This document shows positions 27,359 to 34,921 of a stretch of DNA of 64,000 nt, one piece after another. The position numbers and the translations under genes were made by a program. The notes below the pieces were generated by a model. The model saw only the letters and a list, made by a program, of their open reading frames with translations. It ran no database searches and had not been told where the DNA came from. Location of the stretch: NCBI RefSeq assembly GCF_002068095.1, contig NZ_LWIG01000001.1:584903-648902 (forward strand). Direction: 5' to 3'. Each line of letters starts with the position of its first letter. Position 1 is the stretch's first letter. Origin of the DNA: Bradyrhizobium sacchari (GTDB taxonomy: Bacteria > Pseudomonadota > Alphaproteobacteria > Rhizobiales > Xanthobacteraceae).

Positions 27359-27901
27359 TCAACGCGGGTGCGAGAGGCGCTTTGCGAGGTGGACCGACTG
27401 CCAGTCTCCCAGCCCCGTATCGCTGAAGCCGGCCTTCTTGGCGAGGCCGCGCATCTCGGCATTGGTCCGCGCCGTCTCGCCGGCGATCATCTCATGGCCG
27501 AGATCGATGGCGCGCGTCTCCATCGCATTCATCATCTGGAAGCCGAGGCCCATGCGCTGGAAGGCATCGGCGACCGAGATGGCAAACTCGCCGTGCCGTG
27601 CGGCCGCGTCATATGCATAGTGCGTTTCGCCGATGATCCTGCGCTGTCCCTCCTGCCCGAACTCGGCGAGCAAGGTGAAATGATCGGGACGGCCGGCTTT
27701 CGCCACGCATTCGGCCGCGACGGAGGCGAGATCGGTGCGCGCGCCCATGAAGCGCTTGTTGCGCGACGTCACGGAGAGGCCGGTGAAATACACCGACAGA
27801 TTCTCCACGTCGGATGCGCAGGCGGACCTGATGCGGACCATCCCATTCGCTTCGGCCAGTTCAAGCGGCCGGGCGACGGCTTCCGGAAACAGCTGTGGCA
27901 T
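27359..27901 (-). CDS. GNAT-family N-acetyltransferase
   Basis: A 180-residue acetyltransferase. 'MVRIRSACASDVENLSVYFTGLS' is the normal GNAT beginning, and 'ISVADAFQRMGLGFQMMNAM' is motif A, with Q-R-M-G-L-G taking the acetyl-CoA-binding R/Q-x-x-G-x-G/A place. Acetyl-CoA transfer to an amine or protein is likely; the acceptor is unknown. The start may be 20 residues downstream at the Met of 'MVRIR'. The 121-base gap to the neighbouring minus-strand uppS gene shows no conserved element. Confidence 0.85.
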   Translation of the reverse strand: MPQLFPEAVARPLELAEANGMVRIRSACASDVENLSVYFTGLSVTSRNKRFMGARTDLASVAAECVAKAGRPDHFTLLAEFGQEGQRRIIGETHYAYDAAARHGEFAISVADAFQRMGLGFQMMNAMETRAIDLGHEMIAGETARTNAEMRGLAKKAGFSDTGLGDWQSVHLAKRLSHPR

Positions 27902-28023
27902 TGCGTTATGCTCTCGGCAGGTTGCGTGGACCGCACACCTAACCGAGGCCGCGTCCCTGCGGCTTGGACATCACTGCCAATCATGCGGCTGAAAACGAAC
28001 AGCTCGCTTCCCCGGGCCGCACG

Positions 28024-28764
28024 TCACACACGCGAGAGCGAGGGCACCTCTTCGGGCAGGATCGCCTGCAGGCCGCCGAAGCGGCGCTCGCGGTTGTGGA
28101 AGGCGGCGAGCGCGTCGGCGAGATCGCCCGCCTCGAATTCGGGCCACATCCGCTCGGTGAAGTGCAGCTCGGCATAGGCGCCTTCCCAGAGCAGGAAGTC
28201 CGACAGCCGCTTCTCGCCCGAGGTGCGGATGATGAGATCGACGTCGCGCAAGCCGGCCTCGCCGGTGACGAGCTGGGAGAATGCCTCGCGGGTGAGACTG
28301 GTCAGCGCCGCCGCCTTGGCGGCCGCGTTGAGGATGGCATCGCGCGCGGAGTAGTCGACGGCGATGCGCAGATGCAGCGTGCTGCCATGAGCGGTCGCCT
28401 CTTCGGCGCGCGTGATCGCATTGGCGATGCCGTCAGGCAGCCGGTCACGGCGCCCGATCACGGAAAGACGCACGCCATTCTTCACGAGGCTCTGCACCTC
28501 GTTGGCGAGATAGAAGCGCAGTAGGGTCATCAGTGCGGCGACCTCGGCCTTCGGCCGCCGCCAATTGTCCGTGGAGAAGGCATAGAGCGTCAGCGTGCCG
28601 ATGCCCTGCTTGGGCGCGGCCTCGACGATGCGGCGGATGGTCTCGACGCCGGCCTCGTGGCCGCGCACGCGCGACAGGCCGCGCCGCGTGGCCCAGCGCC
28701 CGTTGCCGTCCATGATGATGCCGACATGAAGCTTCTCGTTGCGGGACGTGATTTCACTTTGCAT
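28024..28764 (-). CDS. uppS: Polyprenyl (undecaprenyl) diphosphate synthase-like protein
   Basis: A 246-residue cis-prenyltransferase. Catalytic Asp19 lies in 'IIMDGNGRWA'; 'GHEAGVETIR', 'LTLYAFSTDNWRRP' and the C-terminal 'IRTSGEKRLSDFLLWEGAYAELHF' complete the five conserved regions. It condenses isopentenyl diphosphate with an allylic diphosphate. It is not in the usual frr-uppS-cdsA-bamA cluster, so it is probably a second copy. It ends a three-gene minus-strand operon with a winged-helix regulator and a membrane protein. The ATG at 28764 sits in the middle of a perfect 17-base palindrome and has GGAG 8 bases upstream. Confidence 0.92.
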   Translation of the reverse strand: MQSEITSRNEKLHVGIIMDGNGRWATRRGLSRVRGHEAGVETIRRIVEAAPKQGIGTLTLYAFSTDNWRRPKAEVAALMTLLRFYLANEVQSLVKNGVRLSVIGRRDRLPDGIANAITRAEEATAHGSTLHLRIAVDYSARDAILNAAAKAAALTSLTREAFSQLVTGEAGLRDVDLIIRTSGEKRLSDFLLWEGAYAELHFTERMWPEFEAGDLADALAAFHNRERRFGGLQAILPEEVPSLSRV

Positions 28765-28772
28765 TGCAAAGT
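28756..28772. promoter_or_regulatory. Perfect palindrome over the uppS-like start codon, candidate operator
   Basis: ACTTTGCA-T-TGCAAAGT is a perfect inverted repeat with 8-base arms, and the start codon of the uppS-like gene lies at its centre. The same sequence with one change is found at the operon promoter (29826-29842). Two near-identical 17-base palindromes in one operon that encodes a DNA-binding protein strongly suggest sites of that regulator. Confidence 0.6.
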
Positions 28773-28793
28773 CTCCGGTCAAAAAAGGGAGGA

Positions 28794-29168
28794 TCAGGTC
28801 GAGATGATGCCGAGGCGGCCGAGCGGCGGCGCCTCGCGGCCGGCGGCCTTCGCCGCGTCGCGCACCAGGCGCTCGAGCACGGCGAGATAATCGAGGAATC
28901 GGCGGCGGCCGGCCTTGGTCAGGCGACAGGTGGTGTGTGGGCGATTGCCCTCATAGCCCTTGGTCACCTCGACGAGGCCGCCTTCCTGGAGCACGGCGAG
29001 ATGCCGGCTGAGATTGCCGTCGGTGAGGCCGCAGAGCTGCTTGAGGTCGGCGAACGCCAGCCCCTTCGGGTGCGCCATCAGCGAGGTCAGCAGCCCGAGC
29101 CTCGCCTTCTCATGGATCACGCGGTCGAGGCCTTCATAAGAAAAAGGCGCACTGTCAGTCTTCGACAT
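28794..29168 (-). CDS. Winged-helix (MarR/ArsR-like) transcriptional regulator
   Basis: A 124-residue dimeric-type regulator. 'LDRVIHEKARLGLLTSLMAHP' leads into the recognition region 'FADLKQLCGLTDGNLSRHLAVLQEGGLVEV', a typical helix-turn-helix, followed by a wing with 'TCRLTKAGRRRFLDYL'. No metal-binding Cys set is seen. It starts inside the end of the upstream membrane-protein gene (14-base overlap, GGAGCC as ribosome site) and is followed 29 bases later by the uppS-like gene. The palindromes at 29826 and 28756 are its probable operators, giving autoregulation. Confidence 0.88.
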   Translation of the reverse strand: MSKTDSAPFSYEGLDRVIHEKARLGLLTSLMAHPKGLAFADLKQLCGLTDGNLSRHLAVLQEGGLVEVTKGYEGNRPHTTCRLTKAGRRRFLDYLAVLERLVRDAAKAAGREAPPLGRLGIIST

Positions 29169-29772
29169 CGTTGGCTCCGGACGCGAAAAACAGAATGGCC
29201 GCCATCACCGACTGCCCGATCACGAAAGGCAGCCCCATGGTCCATGGCGACAGCGTGTGGGTTCGGCTCGCGAGCACCACGACCGCGAAGCCCGACACGA
29301 AATACCAGGCCCCGGCCAGCGCGACGGTGCGCGGCAGCGAGCGGACCGAGGCGAAGATGCCGAGCGAGACCAGGATCTGCCACAGGCCCGGCAGCAGCCA
29401 TAGCGTCTCGCTCGCGAACTTCCACATCACCACCGCGAGCAGCACGCCGGCAACGCCGGCCGGCAGGAACTGCTCGACCGCCTGGTAGATCATGGCATCG
29501 GCAAGACCGGAATGATGGCGCCGCGAGCGCGCGCGCATCTCGATCCCGATCATCAGGACCGACAGCACGGCGGCGATGAGCCAGCCGAAGAAGAAGCCGA
29601 GCGGTTCGCTGGTCGGATCGCCAAGCAGCAAGAATTGCAGGATCGCGGTGATGAGCGCGACGGCGCCGGTGGCCGCCATCGTCGCCGGGCCATAGCCGCG
29701 AAACGCGGTGCCCGCCGCGATCTGGCTGCGGATCGCCACGATGTCGGCCAGTGCCTTGTCGAGATCGCGCAT
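29155..29772 (-). CDS. Integral membrane protein of unknown function
   Basis: A 205-residue protein with a soluble N-terminal helix ('MRDLDKALADIVAIRSQI') and about five or six hydrophobic segments, for instance 'GFFFGWLIAAVLSVLMIG' and 'LPGLWQILVSLGIFA'. No known enzymatic motif is seen. It opens the operon regulator-uppS and is translationally coupled to the regulator. Membrane protein plus winged-helix regulator pairs are known in many bacteria, in which the regulator often controls its membrane partner. The ATG at 29772 is preferred; a TTG at 29784 is possible but stands too close to GAGG. Confidence 0.75.
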   Translation of the reverse strand: MRDLDKALADIVAIRSQIAAGTAFRGYGPATMAATGAVALITAILQFLLLGDPTSEPLGFFFGWLIAAVLSVLMIGIEMRARSRRHHSGLADAMIYQAVEQFLPAGVAGVLLAVVMWKFASETLWLLPGLWQILVSLGIFASVRSLPRTVALAGAWYFVSGFAVVVLASRTHTLSPWTMGLPFVIGQSVMAAILFFASGANDVED

Positions 29773-29825
29773 CGGCAACGCCAAAACCTCGCTCCGCCCG
29801 GATTTGCGAAGGCGAATGCCCTCTT

Positions 29826-29842
29826 ACTTTGTATTGCAAAGT
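29826..29842. promoter_or_regulatory. Palindromic operator at the operon promoter
   Basis: ACTTTGTA-T-TGCAAAGT differs in one base from the perfect palindrome at 28756-28772. It overlaps the -10 element on the minus strand. A further half-site, TTGCAAAG, starts at 29851 within the promoter spacer. Confidence 0.6.
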
Positions 29843-29867
29843 ATATCGGATTGCAAAGCAATGGCAA
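29840..29867 (-). promoter_or_regulatory. Promoter of the membrane protein-regulator-uppS operon
   Basis: On the minus strand TTGCCA (29867-29862) and TATACT (29845-29840) are separated by 16 bases, a good sigma-70 type arrangement. The spacer contains TTGCTTTGCAA and the -10 is entered by the palindrome at 29826-29842, so a bound regulator would block polymerase. Confidence 0.6.
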
Positions 29868-29972
29868 GGCCCATGTCGCCCGCTAAGAGATTGCCTCGAT
29901 GGGACAACTGTCGGTTGCACGACACCTTCTTCCGCGGATAAGATGGATTCGAAGGATTCGGGAGGAAGAAGT

Positions 29973-31220
29973 ATGTGGCGTAAGTCATTTGTTGCCGCGG
30001 CTCTGGTGCAGGTGATCATCGCGGGCACCGCGAACGCGAAAGGACCGTTCGGCAGCGTCAATGTCGGCAACTGGATTGGCGGCGCCTTCAGCAACGACGA
30101 GACGGGCACCTTCTCCCATTGCGCGGCGACGACGCCCTATGCCAACGGTGTGATCCTCGTCGTGAGCCAAAATGCCGCCGGCACATGGTCGCTCGCCTTT
30201 GCTAGCCCCAGCTACCGCTTCAACAAGGGAGAGAACGCGGCGATCGACGTGACCTTTGACGGACAGGAGCAGGCCAGGCTGTACGCCACGGCATATCAAT
30301 CCAACATGCTCACGGCCATCATGCCGCTCAATGTCGTGCGTACGTTTCAGAAGGCGAGCCTGATGGTGGCGACAGCCGGCCGCTCCGTCCTGAATTTCGA
30401 TCTGACCTCGACCGGGCCGGTGATCGCCGCCTTGGCGAACTGCGTGACCAGGGTGAAAGCCGACGGGCTCGAAAAGGCTGGTGATTTCACCAAGGGAGCA
30501 GCCAAGCCGGCGGCCACGGCAGAGAAGCAGGCGTCACCGCCGGCCAGCGGTAAACCTGCGAAGGCCAAGAGCGGTACCGGCTTCGTGGTCAGCGCGAACG
30601 GCCACGTCGTCACCAACAACCATGTGATCGACGGCTGCGTCGGCGACATCAAGGGCAATCTCACGGGCGAAGCCCCGCTGGTGTTGCGCGTCGTGTCGAG
30701 CGATGCAACCAACGATCTCGCTCTTTTGCAGGCGCCGTCGACGGTGACGTTCAAGGAGTTTGCCCGGATCCGGGACCGTTCGATCCGCTCCGGCGATTCC
30801 GTCGTCGCGATCGGTTTTCCCTATCACGGGCTGCTGAGCTCGGACTTCACCGTGACCACCGGTATCGTGAGCTCACTCAGCGGCATGCGCAACGATTCGC
30901 GTTTCCTGCAGATCAGTGCGCCTGTGCAGCCCGGCAACAGCGGAGGCCCGCTGTTCGACACCACCGGACAGATCGTCGGCGTGGTCACGGGAAAGCTCGA
31001 CAGCCTGCGAATCGCAGTCGCGACCGGCAACATTCCCGAAAACATCAACTTCGCCATCAAGACCGGCGCCTTGCGCGACTTCCTCGACAACTCCGTGGTG
31101 CCCTATCAGACCGCCGAGCCGAAGAGCGAACTCAAGACCACCGATATCGCCGGCAATGCCCGGCCGTATACGATGCTGATCTCGTGCAACGCGACGGAAC
31201 AGGCGGACGCGAAGCGGTGA
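29973..31220 (+). CDS. Exported trypsin-like serine protease
   Basis: A 415-residue secreted or periplasmic protein with signal peptide 'FVAAALVQVIIAGTANA'. The N-terminal 150 residues form a separate beta-rich region of unknown type, followed by a Lys/Ala/Pro-rich linker (about 175-200). The C-terminal half is an S1C-like (HtrA-type) protease with the full triad: His217 in 'VTNNHVIDG', Asp248 in 'NDLALLQ' and Ser323 in 'PGNSGGPLFD'. No PDZ domain follows, unlike DegP. GGAGGAAGAA precedes the ATG at 29973. The gene is divergent from the uppS operon and shares a 200-base intergenic region with it. Confidence 0.9.
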   Translation: MWRKSFVAAALVQVIIAGTANAKGPFGSVNVGNWIGGAFSNDETGTFSHCAATTPYANGVILVVSQNAAGTWSLAFASPSYRFNKGENAAIDVTFDGQEQARLYATAYQSNMLTAIMPLNVVRTFQKASLMVATAGRSVLNFDLTSTGPVIAALANCVTRVKADGLEKAGDFTKGAAKPAATAEKQASPPASGKPAKAKSGTGFVVSANGHVVTNNHVIDGCVGDIKGNLTGEAPLVLRVVSSDATNDLALLQAPSTVTFKEFARIRDRSIRSGDSVVAIGFPYHGLLSSDFTVTTGIVSSLSGMRNDSRFLQISAPVQPGNSGGPLFDTTGQIVGVVTGKLDSLRIAVATGNIPENINFAIKTGALRDFLDNSVVPYQTAEPKSELKTTDIAGNARPYTMLISCNATEQADAKR

Positions 31221-31301
31221 GGAGGGCGCCCTCCGCGCCTCACCTCGGATGTCGTCGTCCCGGCGAAAGCCAGGACGACATTGAGGAACCGACCGCTCCC
31301 C

Positions 31302-32039
31302 TCACCCGTGGCAGCACATAGCCTTCGCCGCCTGCGGCTCATACTCATCGCGGAGACGGACCCAGTCCATCGGATAGGGCAGGCCGTCCTCGTGACGGCC
31401 GAGCGGGGTGAGATCGAGATACTGATAGGCGGCGTTCATCATGTCGAGGCCGCGGGCGAAGCAGGAATAGGTGTGGAAGACCTCACCGGCCTCGTTGCGA
31501 TAGAACACGCTGATGCCGGGCAGCTCGGGCCCATAGATCGGCGTGGTGCCGAAATTGTACATCGGCTTGCCGGTCGCGATCTCGTCCGGCGAGAACGTCA
31601 CGCCGAAGTCGCGGTTGAAATCGTTGTCGCCTGAGGAGACCCAGTCGAAGGTCCAGCCCATCCGCGTCTTGAAGGCCTCGAGCTTTGCGCTCGGTGCGAG
31701 CGAGACCGCGGCCATGGACGTGTCGCGCGCGGCCAGATGCGGCACCATGCGCTCGTACCCATCCGCCCAGAACGAGCAGCTCTTGCAGGCTGCGTCCCAG
31801 TCGGGCGCGAACATCACGTGCTGGACCACGAGCTGCGGGCGGCCCTTGAAGAGATCGGCGAGGGTGACCCTGCCGTTCGGCCCGGTGAAGGCGTAGGTCT
31901 TGTCGACCTTCACCCAAGGAAGCTGGCGGCGCTGATCGGCAAGCCGTTCGCGCGCCTGCGTCAACTCCTTCTCATGTGCCAGAAGAGCCTTGCGCGCCGC
32001 AATCCACTGCTCGCGCGAAACGATCTGATGTTGCGGCAT
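31302..32039 (-). CDS. DUF899 (thioredoxin-like) family protein
   Basis: A 245-residue protein of the DUF899 family, which has a thioredoxin-like fold. 'REQWIAARKALLAHEKELTQARERLADQRRQLPWV' is the family N terminus; 'APDWDAACKSCSFWADG' carries a C-x2-C pair; 'GISVFYRNEAGEVFHTYSCFARG' is a second conserved block, and the protein ends with 'CCHG'. Biochemical activity is not established. It follows the SRPBCC gene by 18 bases and forms an operon with it and the ArsR gene. Confidence 0.9.
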   Translation of the reverse strand: MPQHQIVSREQWIAARKALLAHEKELTQARERLADQRRQLPWVKVDKTYAFTGPNGRVTLADLFKGRPQLVVQHVMFAPDWDAACKSCSFWADGYERMVPHLAARDTSMAAVSLAPSAKLEAFKTRMGWTFDWVSSGDNDFNRDFGVTFSPDEIATGKPMYNFGTTPIYGPELPGISVFYRNEAGEVFHTYSCFARGLDMMNAAYQYLDLTPLGRHEDGLPYPMDWVRLRDEYEPQAAKAMCCHG

Positions 32040-32057
32040 GGCATTCTCCTTTGGAAT

Positions 32058-32525
32058 TCAGGTGACGAAGGCATCGAGCTTGTCGAGGAACGAGCTCCAG
32101 CCGCGCTGATGGTTGTCGCGCGCGGTCTCGTCGGCGAACTGGGCGTGATGGAACACCAGCAGGGTGCCTGCACTGTCCGGCTTGAACGAGATCGTGACGA
32201 GCGATTCGCGCTCCGGCGTCGAGTGCCAGGCCCAGGTGAAGACCAGACGCTCGTTCGGCACCACCTCGCGATAGCTGCCGCCGGCCTCGAAATACTCGCC
32301 GTCGCCGCTGACGAAACTGACGCGAAAGCGGCCGCCGGTGCGGACGTCGAGGTCGGCTTGCAGCGTCGCCGGCTTCATGTTCGGCGGCCCGAACCACTGC
32401 ACTAGCTGTTCGGCTTGCGTCCAGGCGGCGAAGACTTTTTCCGGCCGCGCGCGGAGCCGGCGCGTGAGCGTGAGGCTTGGGCGTTCCGCGGATCGTTCGG
32501 CGGCGCTGGTGGCTGCGTTGGGCAT
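32058..32525 (-). CDS. SRPBCC (AHSA1-like) domain protein
   Basis: A 155-residue START/Bet v 1-like protein. 'LRARPEKVFAAWTQAEQLVQWFGPP' and 'GGRFRVSFVSGDGEYFEAGGSYREVVPNERLVFTW' define the AHSA1 branch, which forms a deep hydrophobic pocket; ligands are unknown. AGGAAGAG precedes the ATG at 32525. Its first 124 bases overlap the end of the ArsR gene in another frame, so translation of the two is coupled. The ArsR-SRPBCC-DUF899 order recurs in many bacteria. Confidence 0.9.
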   Translation of the reverse strand: MPNAATSAAERSAERPSLTLTRRLRARPEKVFAAWTQAEQLVQWFGPPNMKPATLQADLDVRTGGRFRVSFVSGDGEYFEAGGSYREVVPNERLVFTWAWHSTPERESLVTISFKPDSAGTLLVFHHAQFADETARDNHQRGWSSFLDKLDAFVT

Positions 32526-32854
32526 GTCTCTTCCTCTACGAAGGCGGCAAGACGGTCGAGCTTGTCGGACCAGAACTGGGCATAGCGATTGAGCCAATTC
32601 ATCGCCTGCTCCATCGGCCGCGCGGTAAGCCGGCAGGAGACCGTGCGGCCGCTCTTGTCGCGCGCGATCAGGCCCGCATCCGTCAGCACGTCCAGATGCT
32701 TCATGATCGCCGGAAGCGAGACCGGAAACGGCGCGGCCAGCTCGCTCACCGACAGACTGTCCGCTTCGCCGAGGCGCGCGAGCAATGCGCGCCTCGTCGG
32801 ATCGGAGAGTGCCGCAAAGGTCCGGTCGAGCGTCTCATCCTGATACTTAACCAT
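32402..32854 (-). CDS. ArsR-family transcriptional regulator
   Basis: A 150-residue winged-helix repressor. 'FAALSDPTRRALLARLGEADSLSVSELAAPFPVSLPAIMKHLDVLTDAGLIARDKSGRTVSC' spans the whole helix-turn-helix and wing, ending in 'LNRYAQFWSDKLDRLAAFVEEE'. The residues after about 112 are a Pro/Arg/Ser-rich tail that is encoded where the SRPBCC gene begins in another frame, so it may be a recent extension. The ATG at 32854 lies 8 bases after a -10 element, so the mRNA is probably leaderless, and a palindrome covers the start codon, which suggests autorepression. Confidence 0.9.
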   Translation of the reverse strand: MVKYQDETLDRTFAALSDPTRRALLARLGEADSLSVSELAAPFPVSLPAIMKHLDVLTDAGLIARDKSGRTVSCRLTARPMEQAMNWLNRYAQFWSDKLDRLAAFVEEETCPTQPPAPPNDPRNAQASRSRAGSARGRKKSSPPGRKPNS

Positions 32855-32860
32855 TTGGTT
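32849..32860. promoter_or_regulatory. Palindromic operator over the ArsR start codon
   Basis: AACCA-TT-TGGTT is an inverted repeat that covers the start codon (32854-32852 on the minus strand). AT-rich palindromes of this type are commonly bound by ArsR-family members that pair with SRPBCC proteins. Binding here would block a promoter whose -10 ends a few bases upstream. Confidence 0.5.
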
Positions 32861-32861
32861 T

Positions 32862-32889
32862 AGTATAGACGCAAACGAAAATGCGTCAA
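32862..32889 (-). promoter_or_regulatory. Promoter of the ArsR-SRPBCC-DUF899 operon
   Basis: On the minus strand TTGACG (32889-32884) and TATACT (32867-32862) are 16 bases apart. Transcription would begin at or within a few bases of the ATG at 32854, so the transcript has almost no leader. Confidence 0.65.
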
Positions 32890-32953
32890 GCCGCAACCCG
32901 CGGGCACGGGGTCGCACGACTGCGTGATCAGGCGGCGAATGTATGAAGCGCGA

Positions 32954-33232
32954 TCAGTACGGCGCGACGGGCCGCGTGCGCCGCGGCGGGCGAGGCGGCG
33001 GCACCCGTTGCTGGCCGTAGGCAGAGCGAGGATTGGGGCCGCAATACAGCAAGCGGCCGGAGACACTGGCCAGGCACTGCCCATAGGTGCTGTAGGCGCA
33101 TTCGCCGGGATAGTCATATTCACCGCCCTGGGCGCACCAGGGATAGTCGCCGGCAGCGGCGGGCGCGACGGTGACAACGCCGGCAAGGATCGTCGCACCC
33201 AACGTCAGCAGCGCCAATTGCGTCCTGCGCAT
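32954..33232 (-). CDS. DUF3551 small exported protein
   Basis: A 92-residue secreted protein of the DUF3551 family, expanded in Bradyrhizobium. After the signal peptide ('LALLTLGATILAGVVTVAPAAA') come the family motifs 'YPWCAQGG', 'CAYSTYGQCLAS' and 'LLYCGPNP', giving four conserved Cys, then a Pro/Arg-rich tail. The role is unknown; the Cys pattern implies disulfides in the periplasm or outside. Confidence 0.85.
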   Translation of the reverse strand: MRRTQLALLTLGATILAGVVTVAPAAAGDYPWCAQGGEYDYPGECAYSTYGQCLASVSGRLLYCGPNPRSAYGQQRVPPPRPPRRTRPVAPY

Positions 33233-33330
33233 GGTCCCAACTCCTTTGCTCGCGGCGCGAGATACGCGCCATCTACCATCAGGTTTCGCTGGCGGGTTTT
33301 ATTCCAGATCAACGAAACAACGCGCGCAAG

Positions 33331-33357
33331 AAAAAAGCCCTGCCGAACGGCAGGGCT
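33331..33357 (-). terminator. Rho-independent terminator of the TctC gene
   Basis: AGCCCTGCCG (33336-33345) and CGGCAGGGCT (33348-33357) form a 10-pair stem with a two-base centre. Read on the minus strand it is followed by six T (33336-33331), a classical intrinsic terminator, 25 bases past the stop codon of the tripartite-transporter binding-protein gene. Confidence 0.9.
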
Positions 33358-33382
33358 CCAATTTCCGGTCATCACAAGATCG

Positions 33383-34357
33383 CTATTCGACCTTCAGGCC
33401 GGCGAACTCGACGACCTTCTTCCACTTCTCGGTCTCGGCCTTGATCTCCTCGCCGAACGCCTCCGGCGTCTGCACCCGCGGCTCGCCGCCGAGCTCGACC
33501 AGACGTTTGGTCATGTCGGGCTCCTTCATCAGCGTGTTGATCTCGCTGTTGAGCTTGGCGATGATCTCCTTCGGCGTGTTCTTCGGCGCGCCCATGCCGA
33601 ACAGCGCACTGGCCTCGTAGTCCTTCACGGTCTCGGAAATCGCCTGCACGTCGGGCAGCTGTGGCGAGCGCTCCGCGGTGGTGACGCCGATCGCGCGCAG
33701 CGAGCCGGAACGGATGTGCTGGATGATCGAGGGCATGTTGTCGAAGATCACCTGCACCTGGCCGCCGAGCATGTCGGTGATCGCGGGCGCCGCGCCGCGA
33801 TAGGGCACGTGCTGCATCTTGCAGCCGGTCATGGCCATGAACATCTCGCCGGACAGATGCACCGAGGTGCCGTTGCCGGACGAGGCCATGTTCACCTTGC
33901 CGGGATTGGCCTTCACATATTCGATGAACTCGGCGACGTTCTTGGCCGGCACTTCCTTGTTGACGGTCATCACGTTCGGCACGCGCTGGAACGAGGCGAC
34001 CGGCGCGATGTCGCGCACGAAGTTGAACTTGAGATTGCTGTACAGCGAGGCGTTGATGTAGTTGGCCGGATTGACAAGCTGCAGCGTGTACCCGTCGGGC
34101 TCGGCATTGACGACGGATTCGGTGCCGATATTGTTGCCGGCGCCAGGCTTGTTCTCGATCACGAATTGCTGGCCGAGCTTTTCCGACAGCCGCTGTCCGA
34201 TCAGCCGTGCCAGGATGTCGGTGGCGCCGCCCGGCGGGTAGCCGACCACCCATTTCACCGGCCGGGCCGGATAATCGGCGGCAAGAGCCTTCGACAGCGG
34301 GGTGGCTGCAAGCGGACTGGCGGCAAGCAGGCCCAGCGCGGTACGGCGAGTGATCAT
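33383..34357 (-). CDS. Bug/TctC-family tripartite tricarboxylate-type solute-binding protein
   Basis: A 324-residue periplasmic binding protein. The N terminus 'MITRRTALGLLAASPLAATPLSKALA' contains a twin Arg before the hydrophobic run, compatible with Tat export. 'YPARPVKWVVGYPPGGATDILARLIGQRLSEKLGQ' is the Bug-family signature loop, and 'VIENKPGAGNNIG' follows. No TctA/TctB membrane genes are adjacent, so this is an orphan binding protein, as is common for the hundreds of Bug proteins in beta- and alphaproteobacteria. Ligand unknown. It is divergent from the VOC gene across 124 bases. Confidence 0.93.
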   Translation of the reverse strand: MITRRTALGLLAASPLAATPLSKALAADYPARPVKWVVGYPPGGATDILARLIGQRLSEKLGQQFVIENKPGAGNNIGTESVVNAEPDGYTLQLVNPANYINASLYSNLKFNFVRDIAPVASFQRVPNVMTVNKEVPAKNVAEFIEYVKANPGKVNMASSGNGTSVHLSGEMFMAMTGCKMQHVPYRGAAPAITDMLGGQVQVIFDNMPSIIQHIRSGSLRAIGVTTAERSPQLPDVQAISETVKDYEASALFGMGAPKNTPKEIIAKLNSEINTLMKEPDMTKRLVELGGEPRVQTPEAFGEEIKAETEKWKKVVEFAGLKVE

Positions 34358-34481
34358 CTCAAGGGTTCTCCCAGTGTTGTTCTTGCAAGCCGGATAGCTT
34401 GAAAGCGGCGTCGATGCGGTTGTAACAAAGCTTGCCGCAGGCGGAAAGTGCGCGGGGCGCATCACGACGAAAGGATAAGGC

Positions 34482-34892
34482 ATGACGGTCAAGGTTGAAG
34501 CCCTCGATCATCTCGTGATCAACGTCGCCGATGTCGCGGTGACCGCGGAGTGGTACCGCAAGATTCTCGGTATGGAAGTCAAGGTGTTCGACCCCGGCGG
34601 CGGCAAAGCGCCGCGGACTTCCCTTCAATTCGGTAACCAGAAGATCAACGTCCGGCCGCGCGATGCCGACAAGGTCGAGTGGTTCACAGCAGATCACCAG
34701 ACCGCCGGCAGCGACGATCTTTGCTTCCTCACCTCCTCCGCTCCGGACGAGGTGGTGGCGCATTTGAAGGCACATGGCGTCGCGATCGAGGAAGGCCCGG
34801 GACCGAGGCAGGGCGCCCGCGGCACGCTGCGCTCGGTCTATTGCCGGGATCCCGACGGCAGCCTGATCGAGATTTCGTCGTACGAGGATTGA
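34482..34892 (+). CDS. VOC-family (glyoxalase/bleomycin-resistance fold) protein
   Basis: A 136-residue protein with two beta-alpha-beta-beta-beta units. 'LDHLVINVADVAVTAEWYRKILGMEV' carries the first metal-ligand His (residue 9) and 'VYCRDPDGSLIEISSYED' the last Glu. The set His...Glu is consistent with a metal-dependent lyase, isomerase or dioxygenase; the substrate is unknown. GGATAAGG precedes the ATG. Confidence 0.88.
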   Translation: MTVKVEALDHLVINVADVAVTAEWYRKILGMEVKVFDPGGGKAPRTSLQFGNQKINVRPRDADKVEWFTADHQTAGSDDLCFLTSSAPDEVVAHLKAHGVAIEEGPGPRQGARGTLRSVYCRDPDGSLIEISSYED

Positions 34893-34921
34893 GGTCGCCC
34901 GGCCACCGCTGCCTGTCGCAT

